From positions 22,837 to 86,836 of the forward strand of contig CAIKBL010000038.1 of assembly GCA_903825645.1 (NCBI GenBank): DNA of 64,000 nucleotides, read 5' to 3'. This document shows positions 41,346 through 51,786 of this stretch, piece after piece (within the stretch, counting starts at the first letter, position 1; every line of letters starts with the position of its first letter). A model generated the notes under the pieces. That model had not been told where the DNA came from and did no database searches. It saw nothing but the letters and a program-made list of their open reading frames with translations. Both the position numbers and the translations under genes were made by a program. This stretch comes from an uncultured Pseudomonadota bacterium. Lineage in GTDB: Bacteria > Pseudomonadota > Gammaproteobacteria > Ga0077536.

Positions 41346-42599
41346 TTACGTCGTCGCCCGCAACGCCGATATCCCGCCGACTTGTTTAGCGAACAACGCC
41401 TGAGGAGCACGGATTGTTCTTTCCAAAACCACGACGAGCGCGACCAAGAGATAAAAAAAATCGAAATATCCGAGCCCGAGGAAGGCCCCGCAAGTGGCAT
41501 AACCGACTAGACTCACTTGAATCATGAGCGCCAGATCCTGCGCCCACTTCAACTCGGGATCAGACCCTGCTTTTTTTTGCACATATTTTGCTTTTGAATA
41601 AGCCATCCCGCCTAACAGAAGAAAAATCCCAAGGCCCGGGTACCCTTGCTCGCCGAGTATTTGAAAATAAATGCTGTGGGCGTCAGTACCATTGACGAAA
41701 ATAACAGCTCCAAAGCCCCCGCCATGGAATCTTTTGTTGGCAAGGACATAGGCCGCCTGCCATGCATCGAGGCGCTCCATAGCTGACTGGTCTTGTTCGT
41801 ATGTGTTTATAGTGCTCATGCGATCGAACCAAGATTGAGGCATCAATACAGGCATCGCGCAAACGAGCGCAACTGCTATCAGGAGGGGTATCAGTCGCTT
41901 CCGGGATTTCAATAAAAACACCATCCCCATTGCGACCAGACCCACCATCGCGCCGCGAGAATGGGTCCCTATAATGGCAATTGGCGTAAAAATCATGGCG
42001 CCATACAGCCCCAATCGCGGCCACCGCTGCTTCGTGCTCATAACCAGATACCAAATCAAGGGGACAGTCATGACAAGGGCGAGGCCCAGTTCATTATTGC
42101 CGCCAATGAAGGTACCATCTGGTCCGTAGACTCGGTTAGCGCCCCCGCTTAATACAGTCCAAATTCCTCCCTTATAACCGTAGAATCCCAAAGAAATAGC
42201 TATCGTCCAGACGAGAATCTCAATTCGCTTCCTGTCGGATGTCAGCATTAATGTCAAAAGGATGCCGAGCTGGATACGCCAAATTTTGTCCCACTGCAGC
42301 CAAGCATAGTCAGGTGACAAGGAAAATACGGTGGTGATAAACATCCAAAGGACAAACACGATGAGCACTACTACCTCACGACTGAAGGGTATTTTTTTTG
42401 TATCCTGTGACATGACATAAGAGAGAACAGTCGTAATAAAAACGATTTCGGCGAACGGGAAACGAAGTGAAAAACCCCAGGCCAAGCGATGAGGATTCAT
42501 GAGACTGAGCCACGTCCACATCACGAGCCCGGTGAACGGGCGCTTTAGGATGAACGGCAGAGAGCCGAAAACTATCAACGTAATTACAATGTCACGCAT
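41346..42599 (-). CDS. XrtA-associated putative O-glycosylation ligase (O-antigen ligase family)
   Basis: MRDIVITLIVFGSLPFILKRPFTGLVMWTWLSLMNPHRLAWGFSLRFPFAEI; multi-TM; located in the XrtA locus. Confidence 0.9.
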   Translation of the reverse strand: MRDIVITLIVFGSLPFILKRPFTGLVMWTWLSLMNPHRLAWGFSLRFPFAEIVFITTVLSYVMSQDTKKIPFSREVVVLIVFVLWMFITTVFSLSPDYAWLQWDKIWRIQLGILLTLMLTSDRKRIEILVWTIAISLGFYGYKGGIWTVLSGGANRVYGPDGTFIGGNNELGLALVMTVPLIWYLVMSTKQRWPRLGLYGAMIFTPIAIIGTHSRGAMVGLVAMGMVFLLKSRKRLIPLLIAVALVCAMPVLMPQSWFDRMSTINTYEQDQSAMERLDAWQAAYVLANKRFHGGGFGAVIFVNGTDAHSIYFQILGEQGYPGLGIFLLLGGMAYSKAKYVQKKAGSDPELKWAQDLALMIQVSLVGYATCGAFLGLGYFDFFYLLVALVVVLERTIRAPQALFAKQVGGISALRATT

Positions 42600-42644
42600 A
42601 GCGCCTGAAGCTCTCGTGCTGAATATATAGAAGAACTGCCATTT

Positions 42645-43844
42645 TCAACCTATCAGCTGAAAGGCAAGCAGAAGTTGTGTAATTCTTTTTTCCCAAACGT
42701 TTTCTTTGGCATACGCCAGTATTTTCGCCCGATCCCAGTCTTTCGCGAGCGATGCGTGGAGTATTTCGAAAAGCGCGTTGTCGTTATTAAACGGATATGT
42801 TTTCCCAATATCCTCGTCACGAATCACCTCCGCGTTGCCGCCTACATCACTGGCCACGACCGGAACACCACAAGCCATTGATTCAAGAATGACATTAGCC
42901 CAGCCTTCATTACTGGACGCTAAAACTGACACGTTAGCGGCTGATAGTGGTATGCGCAATTTACTAGGTTCAAGTGGACCCAGAAATCGGACGTGATTTT
43001 CCAAAGCGAGTTCTGAAACCTGACTTTTAAGCTTTTGGGACCAGTCTCCCTCCGGAGAAGGGCCGCCGACGATCAAATAGACTAAATTTTTGTAGGTCCG
43101 AATCAGTCTCGGTAGTTGAGCAATAACACGGTGAAACCCTTTTCGCTCCACGAGGGCTCCGACCGTTATCAGGACCTTAGCGTCGAGCGGTATGTTGAGT
43201 TTAATACGGGCGTCTTCCTGCTTGCTCGGATAAAAAATGCTCGTATCAACCCCATTCCCTACAACCTCGACTTTCTCAGCAGAGATCCCCTGTGCCAGGA
43301 CTAGCTGCCGCAAGGACTCGGAAACTGTAAAAATCCGGTGAGCGTCTTGAAGGCAGCGAAGAATTTTCCGACGAAGTGCCGGCACCATCAGATGCCGACT
43401 CTCCGTTCCGCGCAAGGTGACAAAGAATGGAATCTTGAGCCGGGCACTCAGTAAGCTCGCAGCGTATCCATCTGGATAGGCAAAATGGGCATCGATGAAT
43501 TCACATCTACCCTGCTGCCGGAGGCGCCTGATGATGGGTAGCGCTGATAACGCCATGGAAAGGGCGTCGTGGCGCCGACCTAGGAAGGGGACTGAGAACG
43601 CACGTGGCCGGTAGACTTCAATATCCGATTGGCGTTCGAAGCGGCTCCCCAAGATCCGGTAAGATGGCCTAATCGCCCGCAAGACGGATTGTCCGGGGAA
43701 CCACGCCTGCGGACTAATGACAGTGACGGGATGGTGTTGTGCGACCCTAAACATTCGTTCGCGAATAAATAGTCCGGCACCGGGCTGCGCTGCGCTCGGG
43801 AAGAGGTGACTTAAGACAACCAATGGCTTGCGGTGACTCATCAC
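42645..43844 (-). CDS. Glycosyltransferase family 4, XrtA-locus
   Basis: VLSHLFPSAAQPGAGLFIRERMFRVAQHHPVTVISP...LITVGALVERKGFHRVIAQL...NEGWANVILESMACGVPVVASDVGGNAEVI. Confidence 0.92.
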   Translation of the reverse strand: MMSHRKPLVVLSHLFPSAAQPGAGLFIRERMFRVAQHHPVTVISPQAWFPGQSVLRAIRPSYRILGSRFERQSDIEVYRPRAFSVPFLGRRHDALSMALSALPIIRRLRQQGRCEFIDAHFAYPDGYAASLLSARLKIPFFVTLRGTESRHLMVPALRRKILRCLQDAHRIFTVSESLRQLVLAQGISAEKVEVVGNGVDTSIFYPSKQEDARIKLNIPLDAKVLITVGALVERKGFHRVIAQLPRLIRTYKNLVYLIVGGPSPEGDWSQKLKSQVSELALENHVRFLGPLEPSKLRIPLSAANVSVLASSNEGWANVILESMACGVPVVASDVGGNAEVIRDEDIGKTYPFNNDNALFEILHASLAKDWDRAKILAYAKENVWEKRITQLLLAFQLIG

Positions 43845-45040
43845 ACCAAACCTTGGTAAAGGGCGGTGTAGCGCGCAATACTCGCCCGCCAGGTGCGCTC
43901 TTTCTCGATAAATGCCCGCCCCGCCGTCTTTAATCGTTTCCAGGAATCGGCGCTTCTTAGCAACATCAGGACAGCGTCCTTGAGGGCATCCACGTTTCCG
44001 GCAGGAAAAAGGATGCCGGTTTCATTGTGTCTAATCAGTTCACGGTGGCCGCCGACATCCGACGCCACGAAAAGCTTCCCCTGCGCCATAGCCTCTAGCG
44101 GTTTTAAGGGCGTGACGAGCTCTGTGAGTCGCATAGAATGCCGGGGATAAACCAGAATATCGGTCAGGCTGTAGTAACGATTGATGTCGCTATGCGGGAT
44201 CCTGCCCACAAAAATGACGTGACGAGACAAGCCCAATCGCTCAGTGTCCGCCCTCAAACGAGACTCCTGCGGTCCTCCGCCTACGAGGAGTAAACGCACA
44301 TGACGATCAGCGGCGAGAATTGAGGGCATCGCTTTCACCAACAGATCCAGACCCTCATACGCGTAAAACGAGCCGATGAAGCCTAAGACGTGCAACCCTT
44401 CTAATCCCAGCGTTTTCGCCAGACCGAGATCGGGCGGGACGTCAAACACAAATTTCTCGGGGTCAACCGCATTGGGGATCACCGTCAGCTTCTTCTCATC
44501 TATGCCTCGTGCAACAATGTCTTGCCGAAGTCCCTCGCAAATGCAGGTCACGGCGTCCGCCCGACGCAGCGCTGCCGTCTCAAAAAGTCTAGTCGCTTGA
44601 TATCGGAGACTTCCTTCTCGCGTGCTGCCGTGATCGACCGCCGCATCCTCCCAGAAGGCCCTTATTTCGTAGACCACGGGGATCCCATAGCGACGTCCTA
44701 CGCGCAGTGCCGGCCAGGCGTTTAGAACCGGAGAATGCGCATGCAGGATATCTGGCCTAAGGTGTCGTACCACTTCCTCCAAGCGTTTCTCAAGCTGTCG
44801 CATGTCGGCGATTTGTGCCGCGAGGGGTATCGCGGCCAGCCCACTCGAAACGACCGGGGTTCTGTAAAATTGCAGCCCCTCGACGGTTTCTAGCGGCTCG
44901 CGGCCGGGTCCTTGTCGGGGACTCGTGAGATGAAAGGTCTCAAGACCCATTTCCCGCTGACCATTCAAGATGGCAGCAGAACGAAAAGTGTAACCGCTGT
45001 GGAGCGGTATCGAATGATCGAAAATATGCAGAATTTTCAC
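43841..45040 (-). CDS. PEP-CTERM/exosortase A-associated glycosyltransferase (GT4)
   Basis: MKILHIFDHSIPLHSGYTFRSAAILNGQREMGLETFHLTSPRQG; C-terminal TPLKPLEAMAQGKLFVASDVGGHREL. Confidence 0.92.
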   Translation of the reverse strand: MKILHIFDHSIPLHSGYTFRSAAILNGQREMGLETFHLTSPRQGPGREPLETVEGLQFYRTPVVSSGLAAIPLAAQIADMRQLEKRLEEVVRHLRPDILHAHSPVLNAWPALRVGRRYGIPVVYEIRAFWEDAAVDHGSTREGSLRYQATRLFETAALRRADAVTCICEGLRQDIVARGIDEKKLTVIPNAVDPEKFVFDVPPDLGLAKTLGLEGLHVLGFIGSFYAYEGLDLLVKAMPSILAADRHVRLLLVGGGPQESRLRADTERLGLSRHVIFVGRIPHSDINRYYSLTDILVYPRHSMRLTELVTPLKPLEAMAQGKLFVASDVGGHRELIRHNETGILFPAGNVDALKDAVLMLLRSADSWKRLKTAGRAFIEKERTWRASIARYTALYQGLV

Positions 45041-45067
45041 GGGACGTCTCTGCCCGTTTGGTGCGAT

Positions 45068-46963
45068 TCACCGTTCATTCTGGCGCCTCAGAAAGGACTC
45101 AAACATCAGCACCGACCAGATGGGGACACTGAAATCCCGCACTCCGGCAACGTGCTGCCGCATCATCTGCTTGAGATAGGCGAGATCGAACATCCCGGTG
45201 TCCGATAACACCGGACTTTCCAGCGCATTGTCCACACGTTTTCTTAAAGGGCCCCGGAACCATTGCGCGAGTGGCACAGAAAACCCCATTTTTGGCCGAT
45301 ACAGTATTTCGTTAGGGAGGTAAGGTTCAAACCCCTTTTTAAGCACGAATTTCCCCTCACGTCCGTTGAGCTTGAGATGTGTGGGTAATGTCGCCGCCCA
45401 TTCGGTCAGCCTATGATCCAGAAGCGGCTCGCGTACCTCCAAGCTGTTGGCCATACTCGCGCGGTCGACTTTTGTTAAAATATCACCAGCAAGATATGTT
45501 TTTAAATCGAGATACTGCACACGCGCCAATGGATCTTCACTCTGGCAGTTGGCCCCGTGCCTCCTCAGTACCTCCACTGCATGATAGCCGGCGAGCGTTT
45601 GACGCATCGGCCTGCTAAAGATCCGGCTTCGCACGTTGTCGCCCAACAGGGATACGCTCGAGAAATACCCAGCGACCGAGTCTTTGGCGAGCGCCTCCAA
45701 CGTCGATTTCGCGCGGAATATCTTGGGTGCCCAGTCGGCCTTCGGATAGCATCGTCCGAGTGCACCAAACACGGTGGCGCGCAGGGACAATGGCGCCAAC
45801 GCGCGGAGACGCTCTTCATAGACATGCCAGCGGTATCGCCGGTATCCACCGAAATTCTCGTCACCACCATCGCCGGAGAGCGCAACGGTCACGGTTTTAC
45901 GCGCCAGCTCGCAAACTCGAAATGTCGGCAAGGCGGAGGAGTCCGCGTAAGGCTCGTCGTAGATGGCTGATAACTTGTCGATGAGATCAAAATCCCCTGC
46001 ATCGACGATTCCGACGGTATGACGGGTATGGTATTGGGCAGCGACGCGGCTCGCGTAGGCTGATTCGTCGAACGCCTGCTCACCAAACCCTATCGAGCAG
46101 GTATTAACCGGCGTATCACTCAACCCTGCCATCATGGCGACGACGGCACTGGAATCCACCCCACCAGACAAGAACGCGCCGAGCGGCACTTCGGACACAA
46201 GACGGATTTTAACCGCCTCCCGCACCCGCCGCACACATTCTTCCGCCGCCTCCGGTGCGCTAATTTTTTGCACCTTGTCAAAGTGGACATCCCAATATCT
46301 CGTGGGCAAGGCCAACGGTTGGCCCACACAAAGTGATAGCGAATACCCCGGTTCAAGCTTTAATGCGGCGCGGTATATCGTGCGTGGCTCGGGGATGTAA
46401 CCGTACGCAAAATAATCTTCCACGGCATACGGATCTATATCGCGGGAAAGGCCAGGGTGCGCCATGATGCCTTTTAATTCCGAACTAAAAACCAAAAAAT
46501 CGTCTGGCAGAATCGCATAATAGAGTGGCTTCACCCCAAGGCGATCACGCGCCATAAATAACGTTTGCCGATTTCGGTCCCAGACAGCAAAAGCAAACAT
46601 GCCGCGAAATCGCTCGACACAGCGAGGACCCCATGTCTCCCAGGCGTGCACGATGACTTCCGTGTCGGAACGCGTCCGAAAGACATGACCGGCTGCCTGC
46701 AGTTCTGGTACGAGATCTTGAAAATTATAAATTTCGCCATTAAACACGACGATGACCGACCCATCTTCATTACCCAGTGGTTGTTGTCCAGAAGACAGAT
46801 CGATAATTGAAAGGCGCTTGTGCCCCAATCCAACCCCGGGCTCTAGGTGAAGACCCGTTTCATCAGGACCCCGATGATGCTGTGTCTGATTCATACGGGC
46901 GAGTAACGCTCGGTCAATCGCGCGCGAGGCTCTTAGATCGAATATCCCGACGATTCCACACAT
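45068..46963 (-). CDS. XrtA/PEP-CTERM system amidotransferase (asparagine synthase, glutamine-hydrolysing type)
   Basis: MCGIVGIFDLRAS N-terminal Cys; HHRGPDETG; AFLSGGVDSSAVVAMMAG; ALSGDGGDENFGGYRRY. Confidence 0.94.
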   Translation of the reverse strand: MCGIVGIFDLRASRAIDRALLARMNQTQHHRGPDETGLHLEPGVGLGHKRLSIIDLSSGQQPLGNEDGSVIVVFNGEIYNFQDLVPELQAAGHVFRTRSDTEVIVHAWETWGPRCVERFRGMFAFAVWDRNRQTLFMARDRLGVKPLYYAILPDDFLVFSSELKGIMAHPGLSRDIDPYAVEDYFAYGYIPEPRTIYRAALKLEPGYSLSLCVGQPLALPTRYWDVHFDKVQKISAPEAAEECVRRVREAVKIRLVSEVPLGAFLSGGVDSSAVVAMMAGLSDTPVNTCSIGFGEQAFDESAYASRVAAQYHTRHTVGIVDAGDFDLIDKLSAIYDEPYADSSALPTFRVCELARKTVTVALSGDGGDENFGGYRRYRWHVYEERLRALAPLSLRATVFGALGRCYPKADWAPKIFRAKSTLEALAKDSVAGYFSSVSLLGDNVRSRIFSRPMRQTLAGYHAVEVLRRHGANCQSEDPLARVQYLDLKTYLAGDILTKVDRASMANSLEVREPLLDHRLTEWAATLPTHLKLNGREGKFVLKKGFEPYLPNEILYRPKMGFSVPLAQWFRGPLRKRVDNALESPVLSDTGMFDLAYLKQMMRQHVAGVRDFSVPIWSVLMFESFLRRQNER

Positions 46964-46966
46964 GCG

Positions 46967-48550
46967 TCAAGGATCTCCGACTGGATTTTTTCGCGAAGCT
47001 TGCACAAAACCGCGCGTCACGCCCGGCTCACTGCCCTCCAGTAAGCTCTGGAGGCGCCGTCTGACGTCATCCTCATGCCCGTCCTGTTCGACCAACGCGT
47101 ACAGCAGCATAATGCCGCCCGCACTGCCGTGTCCCAACAGACGACTTTCAGCTTCATAGAGCTTGGCGAGTAACTTGCTCGACGTGAAATGGCCGTCTAC
47201 CCAATAGATCTGCCACACCAACATCTCGCGTCCGTCGGACCGACGCTTCAATATTGTCTCGGAGACGGCGTGTATTTCTTTCAAGGTCAACGGATATGTA
47301 GTCGCCGATAAGGATCTCCACGGCTCGTTTTTCTCCCATACAAGCTCGTTGGCGGCGTGGACGATCTCAGCTGTTTGAGACTGTTCCGGATACCACGCGA
47401 TGAGGAGTCCAGCCATGTCCGCGTCTTGGACAAAGGCCTTGCTGAAATAAAGCGGCGTCCCAACGAAATGAGGCTGCCACTGATAATCCGGCGGAGAAAC
47501 CGCTCGCCAAGGACTACTGGGAGATATTAACTGCGCGTCGAAGGCAAGCGCGGGGTGCGCAACGGGTGCGCTTGCATAGCCCCCTAATAATGGCCAGACG
47601 TTAACCGCCAGCAGCGTAACTAGTACGGCACCTAAGGACGAGACCAGCGGGATCTCTTTAGCGGACCGCGATTTCACGGCGGGATCTGCCGGCAATACGG
47701 CGAGCACGGGCTCGCTCCAGATCATCCCGACCGTCATGAGGAGGAAAATAACGATCCCAAAAAACACCCAACCATAGATGTAATGATCTATCCCGAGCGC
47801 AAGCTTCATCCCGCTCAAATGCGCAATCATGACGATTCCATAGGCTCGCAACCAATTCGCAAAGACCGCGACAAGAACGGCCACGCCCATGAAAGTGACG
47901 CGGCGCCAGATTGAACGGTAATTAAGATAGGCGAACAAGATCCCAACCGTAACGGTGGCGATCAGATAACGCATCCCGCTGCAGCCACTCACCACCGACC
48001 ACGTGCCGCTCGGGATGATGAACAGACTACCCTCACGATAAACAGGCATGCCCGTTACCCGTAGCGCATAAACCACAAAATCCGCCGTCATGTCGACCAT
48101 GTAAGGGGTCAAGCCATCGCCCATCGGCACGGCAAGGAAAAGAAACCCGAGCGGGAACGCGATGGTCTCGCACCATTCCCATCCCATGATGAAGAGGATG
48201 GCACTGAGAATCATCGCCACCAGCATCAGCTCTTGCACAACATGGACGTCCGCCAATAAGGCCAGCGTCCAGATAGCGCCGAAAACACCCAGCGGGCCGA
48301 GCGCCCACCAAGCCGGCGGCGCGTGAATCGCCGAAAGCTCTTGTTTTTTCTGATAGATAAGGTAGAGGGAGATCAGCGGCACTAGCCAACCATGCGCATA
48401 CGTCTCGGAGGTGTTCCAGACATGCACCATCGCGTCGAGGGTATGGCGGTAGGCCAACAGCATAAAGAAAACCACGACGAGCGTCAGGTGCCATCGCTGG
48501 AACGACAGCGTAGACGTCCCAGACCTCCTACTTCGATTTGTCAGGGACAT
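46967..48550 (-). CDS. xrtA: Exosortase A with C-terminal EpsI domain
   Basis: Catalytic contexts VVSGCSGMRYLIATVTVG (Cys), FANWLRAYGIVMIAH (Arg), GIDHYIYGWVFFG (His); C-terminal EpsI-like soluble domain. Confidence 0.95.
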   Translation of the reverse strand: MSLTNRSRRSGTSTLSFQRWHLTLVVVFFMLLAYRHTLDAMVHVWNTSETYAHGWLVPLISLYLIYQKKQELSAIHAPPAWWALGPLGVFGAIWTLALLADVHVVQELMLVAMILSAILFIMGWEWCETIAFPLGFLFLAVPMGDGLTPYMVDMTADFVVYALRVTGMPVYREGSLFIIPSGTWSVVSGCSGMRYLIATVTVGILFAYLNYRSIWRRVTFMGVAVLVAVFANWLRAYGIVMIAHLSGMKLALGIDHYIYGWVFFGIVIFLLMTVGMIWSEPVLAVLPADPAVKSRSAKEIPLVSSLGAVLVTLLAVNVWPLLGGYASAPVAHPALAFDAQLISPSSPWRAVSPPDYQWQPHFVGTPLYFSKAFVQDADMAGLLIAWYPEQSQTAEIVHAANELVWEKNEPWRSLSATTYPLTLKEIHAVSETILKRRSDGREMLVWQIYWVDGHFTSSKLLAKLYEAESRLLGHGSAGGIMLLYALVEQDGHEDDVRRRLQSLLEGSEPGVTRGFVQASRKNPVGDP

Positions 48551-49747
48551 TTAGGCTTCCAGAACTTCCTGCAGCTTTTGCAAATTTCGGTTCCAATCGT
48601 GTGCCTTCTGCACATAAGCACGACCCGCATTGCCCGTCGCGTGAATGCCCTCTTCTAACAAGGCAACACAGAGGGTGGCGAAATGGGCCGCATCGTCGGC
48701 GTGATACAGTGCGGCGCTTTCTGCGGCCTCAATCCCCTCAAACGCTTCTGGAGTGCCCACCACGTGTTTCTCCATCGCCATGGCCTCCAGCACTTTATTC
48801 TGAACCCCACGCGCGATGCGTAGCGGAGCTACCACCCCCCTGGCGTACTGCAGGAATGGTCTCACGTCAGGGACCGAGCCGGTCACATAGACACCCGCAC
48901 GCCTCGCTAAAACCTGGACTTCAGCGGTGGGGCGGGAACCCACTATCCAGAACTCTGCGTCCGGGCAGCGCTGTCGAACCTGCGGGAAGATGGTGTGCGC
49001 AAACCAACTGACCGCATCCACATTGGCCCAGTAATCCATCGCGCCCGTGAAGACCAGGACGGGGTTCCGGGTTGGGTAAGGATTGGCGCGTCCCGGGGTG
49101 CGGGCAAAATAGTCGAGGTCAACCCCGTTATCCACATGCGATACCGAAGTCAGCGGCTCATCGAGTAAAAAGTTGAAGAGTCGCGCTTCTGCCGCCGAGA
49201 CAAACAAGCTGGCTTGCGCCCGTTTTGCAAGTCGCTGTTCATAGGCGAAAAGTTTCTTAGCCTCCCGGCGATAGAGCGCGCGGATGGGCCAGGGCTTGGC
49301 GGCGGCGTAGGCTCGCCATTTTTCTGAATCCACGTCGACGAAATCGACGACCAAGCGCATTGCGTCAAATTTCGGTCCCATCACGTATTGGGCCATCGTC
49401 GAGGAGAAAATCAATACACGCGAGAAGGTATGCGCCTGCACCGTGCGCGCAAGCCACTGGGCTAGACGCGTGTCCCGGTAATAGGGTAACCCGAGCGCTT
49501 CCCCGGTCAACAAGCCCCGCAAGCTCTCGAGGCGACGCCAAACCGGCTGGATCGGTACCGCGCACAAATCGGTACAGTACTGACCGACCTTGTCTTGGTA
49601 TTTCAAATCCGCGGGATCGTCAATAAAAGTGCCGAGATGAATTTTGTAATGGCGTGCCAGGAACTGGAGGATATGAAAAGAGCGAATCTTGTCACCTTTA
49701 TCTGGCGGATAAGGCAGCCGATGACAAAGGAACAAAAGATTTTCCAT
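48551..49747 (-). CDS. PEP-CTERM/EpsH1 system-associated sugar transferase (GT4)
   Basis: LLFLCHRLPYPPDKGDKIRSFHILQFLARHYKIHLGTFIDDPAD..., adjacent to xrtA. Confidence 0.92.
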   Translation of the reverse strand: MENLLFLCHRLPYPPDKGDKIRSFHILQFLARHYKIHLGTFIDDPADLKYQDKVGQYCTDLCAVPIQPVWRRLESLRGLLTGEALGLPYYRDTRLAQWLARTVQAHTFSRVLIFSSTMAQYVMGPKFDAMRLVVDFVDVDSEKWRAYAAAKPWPIRALYRREAKKLFAYEQRLAKRAQASLFVSAAEARLFNFLLDEPLTSVSHVDNGVDLDYFARTPGRANPYPTRNPVLVFTGAMDYWANVDAVSWFAHTIFPQVRQRCPDAEFWIVGSRPTAEVQVLARRAGVYVTGSVPDVRPFLQYARGVVAPLRIARGVQNKVLEAMAMEKHVVGTPEAFEGIEAAESAALYHADDAAHFATLCVALLEEGIHATGNAGRAYVQKAHDWNRNLQKLQEVLEA

Positions 49748-49750
49748 ACG

Positions 49751-50812
49751 TCAGGCGAGATAAGGGGAAATCAGCGGTCCCAAAAAATTAGCGAGCGGGA
49801 GGGGAAGTCGTTTCCAGACATCAATAGCCAGAGAGTATTGGGGATTATTGGGGCTCCGATTCGGGAATTCTTCGGCCGTCACCAGATGATATTCGTACGC
49901 TAGCGGGGTGGGCTCGAAGCCCCAGTTTTTCTTGAAGGCAAAAGAGCCGGAACCCGTCTTGCTTCGACCGTAATCAAAGCGCGTCAGACCCGATTCCGTT
50001 GCCCGTCGCATCACTTCCCAATACATGAAGTCGTACGCCTTCAGGTTCCGTGCCAGCGGCAAGCCACCGCCGTAATACGGCATGATGGTGTTTTTGTATT
50101 TGAAGGAAAAAACAGACGCTACCGGCGTTTTCCCATGATAGACCGTCGTGATTTCGGCGCGAGTCGCAAACAGCTCGTGCAGCGTCTGAAAATATCGTCG
50201 GGGAAACACCGGTGTCCCCAGATTACGCACACTGGTCGCATAAATTTTAAAAAACACGTCCAGATCAGGTGCCTCGCGACTGATAAGTCCTGCCTCAATG
50301 CCTTTACGGACGACTGCGCGTTGCTTGCGGGGGATAGCCTTCATATTCCCTTCCACGTCTGGCGCGAGAGTCCGACTGAAGTTGACGTAGACCGCATCTT
50401 TGCAAGGGAGATGGTCGAACGCTCGTCTGGAATGACGCAATTCAAGATAACCGACGCGGGCGCGTTCAGCTCGCTGGACGGCTTCGTCAATCAAAGCAGT
50501 CCCGGCTGCACTGTCCTGCGCGAGGATCCCGGCCTCAACGCAAAAGGGCAGAGACACCATGGCATCGCCGAAAATGCGGCTACTGAGACGCATGATCGGC
50601 AGCACCCCGACAATCTGCCCGTGCCGCCGGGCAACAAGGTAGTGCGCTTCAAAACCCACACTGCGCGTCAGGACGTCACGCCATTGAAACAGATGGAAAA
50701 AACTGCCCGAGGGGTGCTCGTCGACGAATTTATTCCAAGCCATTTCATCCGCGGGCTGCGCTTCCGAAACCCGCACCACGGACAGGTCTTCCGCGGATAA
50801 CGTCGGACTCAC
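49751..50812 (-). CDS. XrtA-associated FemAB-like GNAT protein
   Basis: WNKFVDEHPSGSFFHLFQWRDVLTRSVGFEAHYLVARR...AYDFMYWEVMRRATESGLTRFDYGRSKTGSGSFAFKKNWGFEP. GTG at 50812 overlaps the upstream stop. Confidence 0.9.
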   Translation of the reverse strand: MSPTLSAEDLSVVRVSEAQPADEMAWNKFVDEHPSGSFFHLFQWRDVLTRSVGFEAHYLVARRHGQIVGVLPIMRLSSRIFGDAMVSLPFCVEAGILAQDSAAGTALIDEAVQRAERARVGYLELRHSRRAFDHLPCKDAVYVNFSRTLAPDVEGNMKAIPRKQRAVVRKGIEAGLISREAPDLDVFFKIYATSVRNLGTPVFPRRYFQTLHELFATRAEITTVYHGKTPVASVFSFKYKNTIMPYYGGGLPLARNLKAYDFMYWEVMRRATESGLTRFDYGRSKTGSGSFAFKKNWGFEPTPLAYEYHLVTAEEFPNRSPNNPQYSLAIDVWKRLPLPLANFLGPLISPYLA

Positions 50813-51639
50813 AAACGTTCCCCTGATAGAAAAACCTGATCCATCCGACCCCATGAAAAATCGCTCAGCAAGCGCTCCAGACGCGCTTTAACCCGTCGCA
50901 GATTAAGGTAATGCCGAAAGCGGGTCCGCAGCGGGAGAGCCGATTGCCGGGGTTGCTCTGGGTCGAGCTCCCACGGATGCATATAGAAATTGCAGGCTTG
51001 CGCCTCACGACGGTTGACCCGATTGATGCACCAACGTGTAATCGGATACGGGTAGAGCCGGAAAAAACCGCCCCCGCCGCAAGGCACATTGATACCGCCG
51101 ATCCTGACCGTTGATAGCGGAATTTCGATGATCCCCGAGCGGTGTCGGTACGCGTGCCGAGGCGCATCCGGGATCCCATAGAGATCATGCCGAATAGGTG
51201 CCACGCTCGAGCTGTAATGATGTTCGCTCTCGGCTAGCACGTCGTATACCCAATGGTTATCTCGGGTGAAGGAAAACGTGGGCGCGCGATAACCCCGAAT
51301 CGCTTTGCCCGCGATATCTTCTAGTAAATGCTTAGTCCTGATGACGTCGGCGCGAAATTGATGCGGTTGCATTTCCGTGACGCGTGTATGGTCGTAACCA
51401 TGACTTGCGAGCTCATGTCCCGCGTCGACAATGCGTCTGATGAGCTGTGGATTTCGTTCGGCGACCCAGCCGAGTGTGAAGAAAGTGCCACAGATCTGGA
51501 AGCGTTCGAGCAGATCAAGCAGACGAGACGTGCTGCCTGCCACGCGCTGAGGCTGTGTGGCCCACGCCGCTTTGGGAATATGGTGCTCAAACGCCGAGAC
51601 CTGGAAATAATCTTCCACATCAACGGTAAAAGCGTTCAT
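50809..51639 (-). CDS. XrtA-system polysaccharide deacetylase (DUF3473-type)
   Basis: MNAFTVDVEDYFQVSAFE...ELASHGYDHTRVTEM...GYRAPTFSFT...FYMHPWELDPEQPRQ. Start placed at ATG 51639 by family resemblance. Confidence 0.92.
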   Translation of the reverse strand: MNAFTVDVEDYFQVSAFEHHIPKAAWATQPQRVAGSTSRLLDLLERFQICGTFFTLGWVAERNPQLIRRIVDAGHELASHGYDHTRVTEMQPHQFRADVIRTKHLLEDIAGKAIRGYRAPTFSFTRDNHWVYDVLAESEHHYSSSVAPIRHDLYGIPDAPRHAYRHRSGIIEIPLSTVRIGGINVPCGGGGFFRLYPYPITRWCINRVNRREAQACNFYMHPWELDPEQPRQSALPLRTRFRHYLNLRRVKARLERLLSDFSWGRMDQVFLSGERL

Positions 51640-51786
51640 CTGCTTAAGATTTTGTGCGCCGATCTGACTCATGCTGCTCCGAACCAACGGGTGGGTGACA
51701 GCGAGAACTATCACTAAACGCTGCGCGCCAGTAATTCCAGCATGCTAGGAAACTATCGGTCTAATAGGGGAGAGCTTGAGCCTCTG